A stretch of 64,000 nt of DNA from Panagrolaimus kolymaensis (lineage: Eukaryota; Nematoda; Chromadorea; Rhabditida; Panagrolaimidae). Positions within the stretch are counted from its first letter, which is position 1, and the number at the start of each line of letters is the position of its first letter. Positions 14,190 through 26,501 of the stretch are shown here, piece after piece. The notes below the pieces were generated by a model. It was given only the letters and a program-made list of their open reading frames with translations. It did not search any database and had not been told where the DNA came from. The stretch is from NCBI GenBank assembly GCA_028622995.1, contig JAJQJQ010000085.1, positions 186,001 through 250,000 on the forward strand, given 5' to 3'. The position numbers and the translations under genes were made by a program.

Positions 14190-14361
14190 GATAAGTTCAC
14201 CTCGAAGTGATCGTGTTTATTGTGTTTATAAATGACTTTATTAAATCATAAAAAATAAATTTTGTTAAAGAATAAATCAAAAGCAATCAAATCTAGAGCA
14301 TTATAAATCCGCTGAATCTAAAAAACAACACGTCAGGCAACTTTGACCTTCTCCAGAAAAA
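14190..14361. repeat. Class B1 monomer, first occurrence (26 copies in window)
   Basis: The left and right parts are class A, but monomer positions 38-95 are replaced by a diverged block of the same length, recognisable by TTATAAATGACTTTATT and AATCAAAAGCAATC, usually followed by AGCATTATAAATCC. Base by base, about 19 of 58 positions differ from class A, against near identity outside the block. B1 copies start at about 14190, 15222, 15566, 16082, 17630, 19350, 22274, 27607, 29852, 33473, 34332, 41212, 42760, 44308, 48608, 51360, 52736, 53768, 54628, 55832, 57208, 57896, 59272, 60476, 60648 and 61680. None occurs before 14190. From 41 to 59 kb most B1 units also carry TTCTCCTCG instead of TTCACCTCG. 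Copies at 53768, 54628, 60476 and 61680 have the class-A AGCAATATAAAT ending, so the block also recombines on its right side. Confidence 0.93.
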
Positions 14362-16425
14362 GATAAGTTCACCTCGAAGTGATCGTGTTTATTGTGTTCA
14401 TTTCAAACTTTAAAAATACAAATAAATTCATTTTTGTTAAAGAAAAATTCAATAAAAATCAAATCTAGAGCAATATAAATCCGTTGAATCTAAAAAACAA
14501 CACGTCAGGCAACTTTGACCTTCTCCAGAAAAAGATAAGTTCACCTCGAAGTGATCGTGTTTATAGTGTTCATTTCAAACTTTAAAAATTCAAATAAATT
14601 CATTTTTGTTAAAGAAAAATTCAATAAAAATCAAATCTAGAGCAATATAAATCCGCTGAATCTAAAAAACATTACGTCAGGCAACTTTGACCTTCTCCAG
14701 AAAAAGATAAGTTCACCTCGAAGTGATCGTGTTTATTGTGTTCATTTCAAACTTTAAAAATTCAAATAAATTCATTTTTGTTAAAGAAAAATTCAATAAA
14801 AATCAAATCTAGAGCAATATAAATCCGTTGAATCTAAAAAACAACACGTCAGGCAACTTTGACCTTCTCCAGAAAAAGATAAGTTCACCTCGAAATGATC
14901 GTGTTTATTGTGTTCATTTCAAACTTTAAAAATTCAAATAAATTCATTTTTGTTAAAGAAAAATTCAATAAAAATCAAATCTAAAGCAATATAAATCCGC
15001 TGAATCTATAAAACAACACGTCAGGCAACTTTGAACTTCTCAAAAAAAAAATAAGTTCACCTCGAAGTGATCGTGTTTATTGTGTTCATTTCAAACTTTA
15101 AAAATTCAAATAAATTCATTTTTGTTAAAGAAAAATTAAATAAAAATCAAATCTAGAGCAATATAATTCCACTGAATCTAAAAAACAACACGTCAGGCAA
15201 CTTTGACCTTCTCCAGAAAAAGATAAGTTCACCTCGAAGTGATCGTGTTTATTGTGTTTATAAATGACTTTATTAAATCATAAAAAATAAATTTTGTTAA
15301 AGAATAAATCAAAAGCAATCAAATCTAGAGCATTATAAATCCGCTGAATCTAAAAAACAACACGTCAGGCAACTTTGACCTTCTCCAGAAAAAAATAAGT
15401 TCACCTCGAAGTGATCGTGTTTATTGTGTTCATTTCAAACTTTAAAAATTCAAATAAATTCATTTTTGTTAAAGAAAAATTAAATAAAAATCAAATCTAG
15501 AGCAATATAAATCCGCTGAATCTAAAAAACAACACGTCAGGCTACTTTGACCTTCTCCAGAAAAAGATAAGTTCACCTCGAAGTGATCGTGTTTATTGTG
15601 TTTATAAATGACTTTATTAAATCATAAAAAATAAATTTTGTTAAAGAATAAATCAAAAGCAATCAAATCTAGAGCATTATAAATCCGCTGAATCTAAAAA
15701 ACAACACGTCAGGCAACTTTGACCTTCTCCAGAAAAAGATAAGTTCACCTCGAAGTGATCGTGTTTATTGTGTTCATTTCAAACTTTAAAAATACAAATA
15801 AATTCATTTTTGTTAAAGAAAAATTCAATAAAAATCAAATCTAGAGCAATATAAATCCGTTGAATCTAAAAAACAACACGTCAGGCAACTTTGACCTTCT
15901 CCAGAAAAAGATAAGTTCACCTCGAAGTGATCGTGTTTATAGTGTTCATTTCAAACTTTAAAAATTCAAATAAATTCATTTTTGTTAAAGAAAAATTCAA
16001 TAAAAATCAAATCTAGAGCAATATAAATCCGCTGAATCTAAAAAACATTACGTCAGGCAACTTTGACCTTCTCCAGAAAAAGATAAGTTCACCTCGAAGT
16101 GATCGTGTTTATTGTGTTTATAAATGACTTTATTAAATCATAAAAAATAAATTTTGTTAAAGAATAAATCAAAAGCAATCAAATCTAGAGCATTATAAAT
16201 CCGCTGAATCTAAAAAACAACACGTCAGGCAACTTTGACCTTCTCCAGAAAAAAATAAGTTCACCTCGAAGTGATCGTGTTTATTGTGTTCATTTCAAAC
16301 TTTAAAAATTCAAATAAATTCATTTTTGTTTAAGAAAAATTCAATAAAAATCAAATCTAGAGCAATATAAATCCGCTGAATCTAAAAAACAACACGTCAG
16401 GCAACTTTGACCTTCTCCAGAAAAA

Positions 16426-16597
16426 GATAAGTTCACCTCGAAGTGATCGTGTTTATTGTGTTCATAAATGACTTTATTAAATCATAAAAAATAAATTTTG
16501 TTAAAGAATAAATCCAAAGCAATCAAATCTAGAGCAATATTAACCCGCTGAATCTAAAAAACATTATGTCAGGCAACTTTGACCTTCTCCAGAAAAA
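16426..16597. repeat. Class B monomer intermediate between B1 and B2 (first)
   Basis: The unit has the B2-type TTCATAAATGAC start and AATCCAAAGC / ATATTAACCC end, but keeps the B1-type TTTTGTTAAAG in the middle. It also carries ACATTATGTC downstream, shared with the next class B unit at 16770. It lies just left of the B2 dimer zone. Confidence 0.85.
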
Positions 16598-16769
16598 GAT
16601 AAGTTCACCTCGAAGTGATCGTGTTTATTGTGTTCATTTCAAACTTTAAAAATTCAAATAAATTCATTTTTGTTAAAGAAAAATTCAATAAAAATCAAAA
16701 CTAGAGCAATATAAATCCGCTGAATCTAAAAAACAACACGTCAGGCAACTTTGACCTTCTCCAGAAAAA

Positions 16770-16941
16770 GATAAGTTCACCTCGAAGTGATCGTGTTTAT
16801 TGTGTTCATAAATGACTTTATTAAATCATAAAAAATAAATTTTGTCAATGAATAAATCCAAAGCAATCAAATCTAGAGCAATATTAACCCGCTGAATCTA
16901 AAAAACATTATGTCAGGCAACTTTGACCTTCTCCAGAAAAA
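16770..16941. repeat. Class B monomer intermediate between B1 and B2 (second)
   Basis: The unit is like the one at 16426 but reads TTTTGTCAATG, one step between TTTTGTTAAAG (B1 and first intermediate) and TTTTGCCAATG (B2). It lies 344 bp, two monomers, from the previous class B unit, which is the spacing of the dimers that follow. Confidence 0.85.
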
Positions 16942-18145
16942 GATAAGTTCACCTAGAAGTGTTCGTGTTTATTGTGTTCATTTCAAACTTTAAAAATTCA
17001 AATAAATTCATTTTTGTTAAAGAAAAATTCAATAAAAATCAAAACTAGAGCAATATAAATCCGCTGAATCTATAAAACAACACGTCAGGCAACTTTGAAC
17101 TTCTCCAAAAAAAGATAAGTTCACCTCGAAGTGATCGTGTTTATTGTGTTCATTTCAAACTTTAAAAATTCAAATAAATTCATTTTTGTTAAAGAAAAAT
17201 TCAATAAAAATCAAATCTAGAGCAATATTAACCCGCTGAATCTAAAAAACATTACGTCAGGCAACTTTGACCTTCTCCAGAAAAAGATAAGTTCACCTCG
17301 AAGTGATCGTGTTTATTGTGTTCATTTCAAACTTTAAAAATTCAAATAAATTCATTTTTGTTAAAGAAAAATTCAATAAAAATCAAATCTAGAGCAATAT
17401 AAATCCGCTGAATCTATAAAACAACACGTCAGGCAACTTTGAACTTCTCCAAAAAAAGATAAGTTCACCTCGAAGGGATCGTGTTTATTGTGTTCATTTC
17501 AAACTTTAAAAATTCAAATAAATTCATTTTTGTTAAAGAAAAATTCAATAAAAATCAAATCTAGAGCAATATAAATCCGCTGAATCTAAAAAACAAGACG
17601 TCAGGCAACTTTGACCTTCTCCAGAAAAAGATAAGTTCACCTCGAAGTGATCGTGTTTATTGTGTTTATAAATGACTTTATTAAATCATAAAAAATAAAT
17701 TTTGTTAAAGAATAAATCAAAAGCAATCAAATCTAGAGCATTATAAATCCGCTGAATCTAAAAAACAACACGTCAGGCAACTTTGACCTTCTCCAGAAAA
17801 AAATAAGTTCACCTCGAAGTGATCGTGTTTATTGTGTTCATTTCAAACTTTAAAAATTCAAATAAATTCATTTTTGTTAAAGAAAAATACAATAAAAATC
17901 AAATCTAGAGCATTATAAATCCGCTGAATCTAAAAAACAACACGTAAGGCAACTTTGACCTTCTCCAGAAAAAGATAAGTTCACCTCGAAGTGATCGTGT
18001 TTATTGTGTTCATTTCAAACTTTAAAAATTCAAATAAATTCATTTTTGTTAAAGAAAAATTCAATAAAAATCAAATCTAGAGCAATATAAATCCGCTGAA
18101 TCTAAAAAACAACACGTCAGGCAACTTTGACCTTCTCCAGAAAAA

Positions 18146-18317
18146 GATAAGTTCACCTCGAAGTGATCGTGTTTATTGTGTTCATAAATGACTTTATTAA
18201 ATCATAAAAAATAAATTTTGCCAATGAATAAATCCAAAGCAATCAAATCTAGAGCAATATTAACCCGCTGAATCTAAAAAACAACACGTCAGGCAACTTT
18301 GACCTTCTCCAGAAAAA
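18146..18317. repeat. Class B2 monomer, exemplar (15 copies in window)
   Basis: B2 shares the diverged block of B1 but differs from it at several linked sites: TTCATAAATGAC rather than TTTATAAATGAC, TTTTGCCAATGAATAAATCC rather than TTTTGTTAAAGAATAAATCA, and AGCAATATTAACCCGC downstream. Copies start at about 18146, 18490, 18834, 19178, 19522, 19866, 20210, 20554, 21070, 21414, 21758, 22102, 22446, 22790 and 23134. All lie in the 18.1-23.3 kb zone and nearly all alternate with class A. B2 is therefore a local lineage amplified as part of a dimer. Confidence 0.92.
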
Positions 18318-21300
18318 GATAAGTTCACCTCGAAGTGATCGTGTTTATTGTGTTCATTTCAAACTTTAAAAATTCAAATAAATTCATTTTTGTTAAAGAA
18401 AAATTCAATAAAAATCAAATCTAGAGCAATATAAATCCGCTGAATCTAAAAAACAACACGTCAGGCAACTTTGACCTTCTCCAGAAAAAGATAAGTTCAC
18501 CTCGAAGTGATCGTGTTTATTGTGTTCATAAATGACTTTATTAAATCATAAAAAATAAATTTTGCCAATGAATAAATCCAAAGCAATCAAATCTAGAGCA
18601 ATATTAACCCGCTGAATCTAAAAAACAACACGTCAGGCAACTTTGACCTTCTCCAGAAAAAGATAAGTTCACCTCGAAGTGATCGTGTTTATTGTGTTCA
18701 TTTCAAACTTTAAAAATTCAAATAAATTCATTTTTGTTAAAGAAAAATTCAATAAAAATCAAATCTAGAGCAATATAAATCCGCTGAATCTAAAAAACAA
18801 CACGTCAGGCAACTTTGACCTTCTCCAGAAAAAGATAAGTTCACCTCGAAGTGATCGTGTTTATTGTGTTCATAAATGACTTTATTAAATCATAAAAAAT
18901 AAATTTTGCCAATGAATAAATCCAAAGCAATCAAATCTAGAGCAATATTAACCCGCTGAATCTAAAAAACAACACGTCAGGCAACTTTGACCTTCTCCAG
19001 AAAAAGATAAGTTCACCTCGAAGTGATCGTGTTTATTGTGTTCATTTCAAACTTTAAAAATTCAAATAAATTCATTTTTGTTAAAGAAAAATTCAATAAA
19101 AATCAAATCTAGAGCAATATAAATCCGCTGAATCTAAAAAACAACACGTCAGGCAACTTTGACCTTCTCCAGAAAAAGATAAGTTCACCTCGAAGTGATC
19201 GTGTTTATTGTGTTCATAAATGACTTTATTAAATCATAAAAAATAAATTTTGCCAATGAATAAATCCAAAGCAATCAAATCTAGAGCAATATTAACCCGC
19301 TGAATCTAAAAAACAACACGTCAGGCAACTTTGACCTTCTCCAGAAAAAGATAAGTTCACCTCGAAGTGATCGTGTTTATTGTGTTTATAAATGACTTTA
19401 TTAAATCATAAAAAATAAATTTTGTTAAAGAATAAATCAAAAGCAATCAAATCTAGAGCATTATAAATCCGCTGAATCTAAAAAACAACACGTCAGGCAA
19501 CTTTGACCTTCTCCAGAAAAAGATAAGTTCACCTCGAAGTGATCGTGTTTATTGTGTTCATAAATGACTTTATTAAATCATAAAAAATAAATTTTGCCAA
19601 TGAATAAATCCAAAGCAATCAAATCTAGAGCAATATTAACCCGCTGAATCTAAAAAACAACACGTCAGGCAACTTTGACCTTCTCCAGAAAAAGATAAGT
19701 TCACCTCGAAGTGATCGTGTTTATTGTGTTCATTTCAAACTTTAAAAATTCAAATAAATTCATTTTTGTTAAAGAAAAATTCAATAAAAATCAAATCTAG
19801 AGCAATATAAATCCGCTGAATCTAAAAAACAACACGTCAGGCAACTTTGACCTTCTCCAGAAAAAGATAAGTTCACCTCGAAGTGATCGTGTTTATTGTG
19901 TTCATAAATGACTTTATTAAATCATAAAAAATAAATTTTGCCAATGAATAAATCCAAAGCAATCAAATCTAGAGCAATATTAACCCGCTGAATCTAAAAA
20001 ACAACACGTCAGGCAACTTTGACCTTCTCCAGAAAAAGATAAGTTCACCTCGAAGTGATCGTGTTTATTGTGTTCATTTCAAACTTTAAAAATTCAAATA
20101 AATTCATTTTTGTTAAAGAAAAATTCAATAAAAATCAAATCTAGAGCAATATAAATCCGCTGAATCTAAAAAACAACACGTCAGGCAACTTTGACCTTCT
20201 CCAGAAAAAGATAAGTTCACCTCGAAGTGATCGTGTTTATTGTGTTCATAAATGACTTTATTAAATCATAAAAAATAAATTTTGCCAATGAATAAATCCA
20301 AAGCAATCAAATCTAGAGCAATATTAACCCGCTGAATCTAAAAAACAACACGTCAGGCAACTTTGACCTTCTCCAGAAAAAGATAAGTTCACCTCGAAGT
20401 GATCGTGTTTATTGTGTTCATTTCAAACTTTAAAAATTCAAATAAATTCATTTTTGTTAAAGAAAAATTCAATAAAAATCAAATCTAGAGCAATATAAAT
20501 CCGCTGAATCTAAAAAACAACACGTCAGGCAACTTTGACCTTCTCCAGAAAAAGATAAGTTCACCTCGAAGTGATCGTGTTTATTGTGTTCATAAATGAC
20601 TTTATTAAATCATAAAAAATAAATTTTGCCAATGAATAAATCCAAAGCAATCAAATCTAGAGCAATATTAACCCGCTGAATCTAAAAAACAACACGTCAG
20701 GCAACTTTGACCTTCTCCAGAAAAAGATAAGTTCACCTCGAAGTGATCGTGTTTATTGTGTTCATTTCAAACTTTAAAAATTCAAATAAATTCATTTTTG
20801 TTAAAGAAAAATTCAATAAAAATCAAATCTAGAGCAATATAAATCCGCTGAATCTAAAAAACAACACGTCAGGCAACTTTGACCTTCTCCAGAAAAAGAT
20901 AAGTTCACCTCGAAGTGATCGTGTTTATTGTGTTCATTTCAAACTTTAAAAATTCAAATAAATTCATTTTTGTTAAAGAAAAATTCAATAAAAATCAAAT
21001 CTAGAGCAATATAAATCCGCTGAATCTAAAAAACAACACGTCAGGCAACTTTGACCTTCTCCAGAAAAAAATAAGTTCACCTCGAAGTGATCGTGTTTAT
21101 TGTGTTCATAAATGACTTTATTAAATCATAAAAAATAAATTTTGCCAATGAATAAATCCAAAGCAATCAAATCTAGAGCAATATTAACCCGCTGAATCTA
21201 AAAAACAACACGTCAGGCAACTTTGACCTTCTCCAGAAAAAGATAAGTTCACCTCGAAGTGATCGTGTTTATTGTGTTCATTTCAAACTTTAAAAATTCA

Positions 21301-23515
21301 AATAAATTCATTTTTGTTAAAGAAAAATTCAATAAAAATCAAATCTAGAGCAATATAAATCCGCTGAATCTAAAAAACAACACGTCAGGCAACTTTGACC
21401 TTCTCCAGAAAAAGATAAGTTCACCTCGAAGTGATCGTGTTTATTGTGTTCATAAATGACTTTATTAAATCATAAAAAATAAATTTTGCCAATGAATAAA
21501 TCCAAAGCAATCAAATCTAGAGCAATATTAACCCGCTGAATCTAAAAAACAACACGTCAGGCAACTTTGACCTTCTCCAGAAAAAGATAAGTTCACCTCG
21601 AAGTGATCGTGTTTATTGTGTTCATTTCAAACTTTAAAAATTCAAATAAATTCATTTTTGTTAAAGAAAAATTCAATAAAAATCAAATCTAGAGCAATAT
21701 AAATCCGCTGAATCTAAAAAACAACACGTCAGGCAACTTTGACCTTCTCCAGAAAAAGATAAGTTCACCTCGAAGTGATCGTGTTTATTGTGTTCATAAA
21801 TGACTTTATTAAATCATAAAAAATAAATTTTGCCAATGAATAAATCCAAAGCAATCAAATCTAGAGCAATATTAACCCGCTGAATCTAAAAAACAACACG
21901 TCAGGCAACTTTGACCTTCTCCAGAAAAAGATAAGTTCACCTCGAAGTGATCGTGTTTATTGTGTTCATTTCAAACTTTAAAAATTCAAATAAATTCATT
22001 TTTGTTAAAGAAAAATTCAATAAAAATCAAATCTAGAGCAATATAAATCCGCTGAATCTAAAAAACAACACGTCAGGCAACTTTGACCTTCTCCAGAAAA
22101 AGATAAGTTCACCTCGAAGTGAACGTGTTTATTGTGTTCATAAATGACTTTATTAAATCATAAAAAATAAATTTTGCCAATGAATAAATCCAAAGCAATC
22201 AAATCTAGAGCAATATTAACCCGCTGAATCTAAAAAACAACACGTCAGGCAACTTTGACCTTCTCCAGAAAAAGATAAGTTCACCTCGAAGTGATCGTGT
22301 TTATTGTGTTTATAAATGACTTTATTAAATCATAAAAAATAAATTTTGTTAAAGAATAAATCAAAAGCAATCAAATCTAGAGCATTATAAATCCGCTGAA
22401 TCTAAAAAACAACACGTCAGGCAACTTTGACCTTCTCCAGAAAAAGATAAGTTCACCTCGAAGTGATCGTGTTTATTGTGTTCATAAATGACTTTATTAA
22501 ATCATAAAAAATAAATTTTGCCAATGAATAAATCCAAAGCAATCAAATCTAGAGCAATATTAACCCGCTGAATCTAAAAAACAACACGTCAGGCAACTTT
22601 GACCTTCTCCAGAAAAAGATAAGTTCACCTCGAAGTGATCGTGTTTATTGTGTTCATTTCAAACTTTAAAAATTCAAATAAATTCATTTTTGTTAAAGAA
22701 AAATTCAATAAAAATCAAATCTAGAGCAATATAAATCCGCTGAATCTAAAAAACAACACGTCAGGCAACTTTGACCTTCTCCAGAAAAAGATAAGTTCAC
22801 CTCGAAGTGATCGTGTTTATTGTGTTCATAAATGACTTTATTAAATCATAAAAAATAAATTTTGCCAATGAATAAATCCAAAGCAATCAAATCTAGAGCA
22901 ATATTAACCCGCTGAATCTAAAAAACAACACGTCAGGCAACTTTGACCTTCTCCAGAAAAAGATAAGTTCACCTCGAAGTGATCGTGTTTATTGTGTTCA
23001 TTTCAAACTTTAAAAATTCAAATAAATTCATTTTTGTTAAAGAAAAATTCAATAAAAATCAAATCTAGAGCAATATAAATCCGCTGAATCTAAAAAACAA
23101 CACGTCAGGCAACTTTGACCTTCTCCAGAAAAAGATAAGTTCACCTCGAAGTGATCGTGTTTATTGTGTTCATAAATGACTTTATTAAATCATAAAAAAT
23201 AAATTTTGCCAATGAATAAATCCAAAGCAATCAAATCTAGAGCAATATTAACCCGCTGAATCTAAAAAACAACACGTCAGGCAACTTTGACCTTCTCCAG
23301 AAAAAGATAAGTTCACCTCGAAGTGATCGTGTTTATTGTGTTCATTTAAAACTTTAAAAATTCAAATAAATTCATTTTTGTTAAAGAAAAATTCAATAAA
23401 AATCAAATCTAGAGCAATATAAATCCGCTGAATCTAAAAAACAACACGTCAGGCAACTTTGACCTTCTCCAGAAAAAGATAAGTTCACCTCGAAGTGATC
23501 GTGTTTATTGTGTTC
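18146..23515. repeat. HOR zone 3: A/B2 dimers (344 bp) inside a duplicated 17-mer (2,924 bp)
   Basis: Class A and B2 alternate, giving a 344-bp dimer. The run is broken by a B1 unit flanked by B2 at 19350 and again at 22274, and by an extra class A unit after 20554. The complete series of B starts 18146, 18490, 18834, 19178, 19350 (B1), 19522, 19866 and 20210 reappears 2,924 bp (17 x 172) downstream as 21070, 21414, 21758, 22102, 22274 (B1), 22446, 22790 and 23134. The array thus has three nested periods: 172, 344 and 2,924 bp. The zone ends when the B2 expected near 23478 is replaced by class A. Confidence 0.9.
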
Positions 23516-26409
23516 ATTTCAAACTTTAAAAATTCAAATAAATTCATTTTTGTTAAAGAAAAATTCAATAAAAATCAAATCTAGAGCAATATAAATCCGC
23601 TGAATCTAAAAAACAACACGTCAGGCAACTTTGACCTTCTCCAGAAAAAAATAAGTTCACCTCGAAGTGATCGTGTTTATTGTGTTCATTTCAAACTTTA
23701 AAAATTCAAATAAATTCATTTTTGTTAAAGAAAAATTCAATAAAAATCAAATCTAGAGCAATATAAATCCGCTGAATCTATAAAACAACACGTCGGGCAA
23801 CTTTGACCTTCTCCAGAAAAAGATAAGTTCACCTCGAAGTGATCGTGTTTGTTGTGTTCATTTCAAGCTTTAAAAATTCAAATAAATTCGTTTTTGTTAA
23901 AGAAAAATTCAATAAAAATCAAATCTAGAGCAATATAATTCCGCTGAATCTAAAAAACAACACGTCAGGCAACTTTGACCTTCTCCAGAAAAAGATAAGT
24001 TCAACTCGAAGTGATCGTGTTTATTGTGTTCATTTCAAACTTTAAAAATTCAAATAAATTCATTTTTGTTAAAGAAAAATTCAATAAAAATCAAATCTAG
24101 AGCAATATAATTCCGCTGAATCTAAAAAACAACACGTCAGGCAACTTTGACCTTCTCCAGAAAAAGATAAGTTCACCTCGAAGTGATCGTGTTTATTGTG
24201 TTCATTTCAAACTTTAAAAATTCAAATAAATTCATTTTTGTTAAAGAAAAATTCAATAAAAATCAAATCTAGAGCAATATAAATCCGCTGAATCTAAAAA
24301 ACAACACGTCAGGCAACTTTGACCTTCTCCAGAAAAAGATAAGTTCACCTCGAAGTGATCGTGTTTATTGTGTTCATTTCAAACTTTAAAAATTCAAATA
24401 AATTCATTTTTGTTAAAGAAAAATTCAAAAAAAATCAAATCAAGAGCAATATAAATCCGCTGAATCTAAAAAACAACACGTCAGGCAACTTTGACCTTCT
24501 CCAGAAAAATATACGTTCACCTCGAAGTGATCGTGTTTGTTGTGTTCATTTCAAACTTTAAAAATTCAAATAATGTCATTTTTGTTAAAGAAAAATTCAA
24601 TAAAAATCAAATCTAGAGCAATATAATTCCGCTGAATCTAAAAAACAACACGTCGGGCAACTTTGACCTTCTCCAGAAAAAGATAAGTTCACCTCGAAGT
24701 GATCGTGTTTGTTGTGTTCATTTCAAACTTTAAAAATTCAAATAAATTCGTTTTTGTTAAAGAAAAATTCAATAAAAATCAAATCTAGAGCAATATAATT
24801 CCGCTGAATCTAAAAAACAACACGTCAGGCAACTTTGACCTTCTCCAGAAAAAGATAAGTTCACCTCGAAGTGATCGTGTTTATTGTGTTCATTTCAAAC
24901 TTTAAAAATTCAAATAAATTCATTTTTGTTAAAGAAAAATTCAATAAAAATCAAATCTAGAGCAATATAATTCCGCTGAATCTAAAAAACAACACGTCAG
25001 GCAACTTTGACCTTCTCCAGAAAAAGATAAGTTCACCTCGAAGTGATCGTGTTTATTGTGTTCATTTCAAACTTTAAAAATTCAAATAAATTCATTTTTG
25101 TTAAAGAAAAATTCAATAAAAATCAAATCTAGAGCAATATAAATCCGCTGAATCTAAAAAACAACACGTCAGGCAACTTTGACCTTCTCCAGAAAAAAGA
25201 TAAGTTCACCTCGAAGTGATCGTGTTTATTGTGTTCATTTCAAACTTTAAAAATTCAAATAAATTCATTTTTGTTAAAGAAAAATTCAAAAAAAATCAAA
25301 TCAAGAGCAATATAAATCCGCTGAATCTAAAAAACAACACGTCAGGCAACTTTGACCTTCTCCAGAAAAAGATACGTTCACCTCGAAGTGATCGTGTTTA
25401 TTGTGTTCATTTCAAACTTTAAAAATTCAAATAAATTCATTTTTGTTAAAGAAAAATTCAATAAAAATCAAATCTAGAGCAATATAAATCCGCTGAATCT
25501 AAAAAACAACACGTCAGGCAACTTTGACCTTCTCCAGAAAAAGATAAGTTCACCTCGAAGTGATCGTGTTTGTTGTGTTCATTTCAAACTTTAAAAATTC
25601 AAATAAATTCGTTTTTGTTAAAGAAAAATTCAATAAAAATCAAATCTAGAGCAATATAATTCCGCTGAATCTAAAAAACAACACGTCAGGCAACTTTGAC
25701 CTTCTCCAGAAAAAGATAAGTTCACCTCGAAGTGATCGTGTTTATTGTGTTCATTTCAAACTTTAAAAATTCAAATAAATTCATTTTTGTTAAAGAAAAA
25801 TTCAATAAAAATCAAATCTAGAGCAATATAATTCCGCTGAATCTAAAAAACAACACGTCAGGCAACTTTGACCTTCTCCAGAAAAAGATAAGTTCACCTC
25901 GAAGTGATCGTGTTTATTGTGTTCATTTCAAACTTTAAAAATTCAAATAAATTCATTTTTGTTAAAGAAAAATTCAATAAAAATCAAATCTAGAGCAATA
26001 TAAATCCGCTGAATCTAAACAACAACACGTCAGGCAACTTTGACCTTCTCCAGAAAAAGATAAGTTCACCTCGAAGTGATCGTGTTTATTGTGTTCATTT
26101 CAAACTTTAAAAATTCAAATAAATTCATTTTTGTTAAAGAAAAATTCAAAAAAAATCAAATCAAGAGCAATATAAATCCGCTGAATCTAAAAAACAACAC
26201 GTCAGGCAACTTTGACCTTCTCCAGAAAAAGATACGTTCACCTCGAAGTGATCGTGTTTATTGTGTTCATTTCAAACTTTAAAAATTCAAATAAATTCAT
26301 TTTTGTTAAAGAAAAATTCAATAAAAATCAAATCTAGAGCAATATAAATCCGCTGAATCTAAAAAACAACACGTCAGGCAACTTTGACCTTCTCCAGAAA
26401 AAGATAAGT

Positions 26410-26423
26410 TCACCTCGAAGTGA
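26410..26423. other. Conserved imperfect dyad in each monomer (exemplar)
   Basis: TCACCTCGAAGTGA at monomer positions 8-21 reads as its own reverse complement except at one symmetric pair (12 of 14 positions), centred on TCGA. It is present in most monomers. Zone variants touch an arm (TTAACCTCGA, TTCTCCTCGA, CGAAGGGATC), while the TCGA core is rarely changed (for example CTCCAAG near 62551 and 63582). A dyad of this size could be a protein-binding site, but no known satellite-binding motif is matched, so function is inference. Confidence 0.5.
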
Positions 26424-26452
26424 TCGTGTTTATTGTGTTCATTTCAAACTTT

Positions 26453-26501
26453 AAAAATTCAAATAAATTCATTTTTGTTAAAGAAAAATTCAATAAAAAT
26501 C
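26453..26501. other. Phased A/T tracts in each monomer (exemplar)
   Basis: Five A/T tracts lie in this 49-bp stretch with centres about 11, 8, 12 and 11 bases apart, an average of 10.5. A-tracts in helical phase are known to bend DNA and influence nucleosome positioning. The stretch overlaps the part of the monomer replaced in class B, where tracts are also present but differently placed. Confidence 0.5.

Larger units (their letters stand above)
13871..18145. repeat. Irregular zone where class B monomers first appear
   Basis: There is no single HOR length. Mostly class A monomers are mixed with class B1 at 14190, 15222, 15566, 16082 and 17630 and the two B1/B2 intermediates at 16426 and 16770. 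The marker TCCGTTGAATC and ATTAAATAAAAATC variants are seen here. A segment of about 14300-14730 recurs at about 15670-16120 (offset 1,376), carrying ATACAAATAAATTC, CCGTTGAATC, TATAGTG and CATTACGTC in the same order. The zone-1 markers GTATTTG and GTTAACC stop abruptly at its left edge. Confidence 0.8.

Noticed and set aside
26403..26430. CENP-B box on the reverse strand around CTTCGAGG
   Set aside because: Only the TTCG part fits. The downstream A and CGGG core of the canonical box are absent (the strand reads CTTCGAGGTGAACTTAT).
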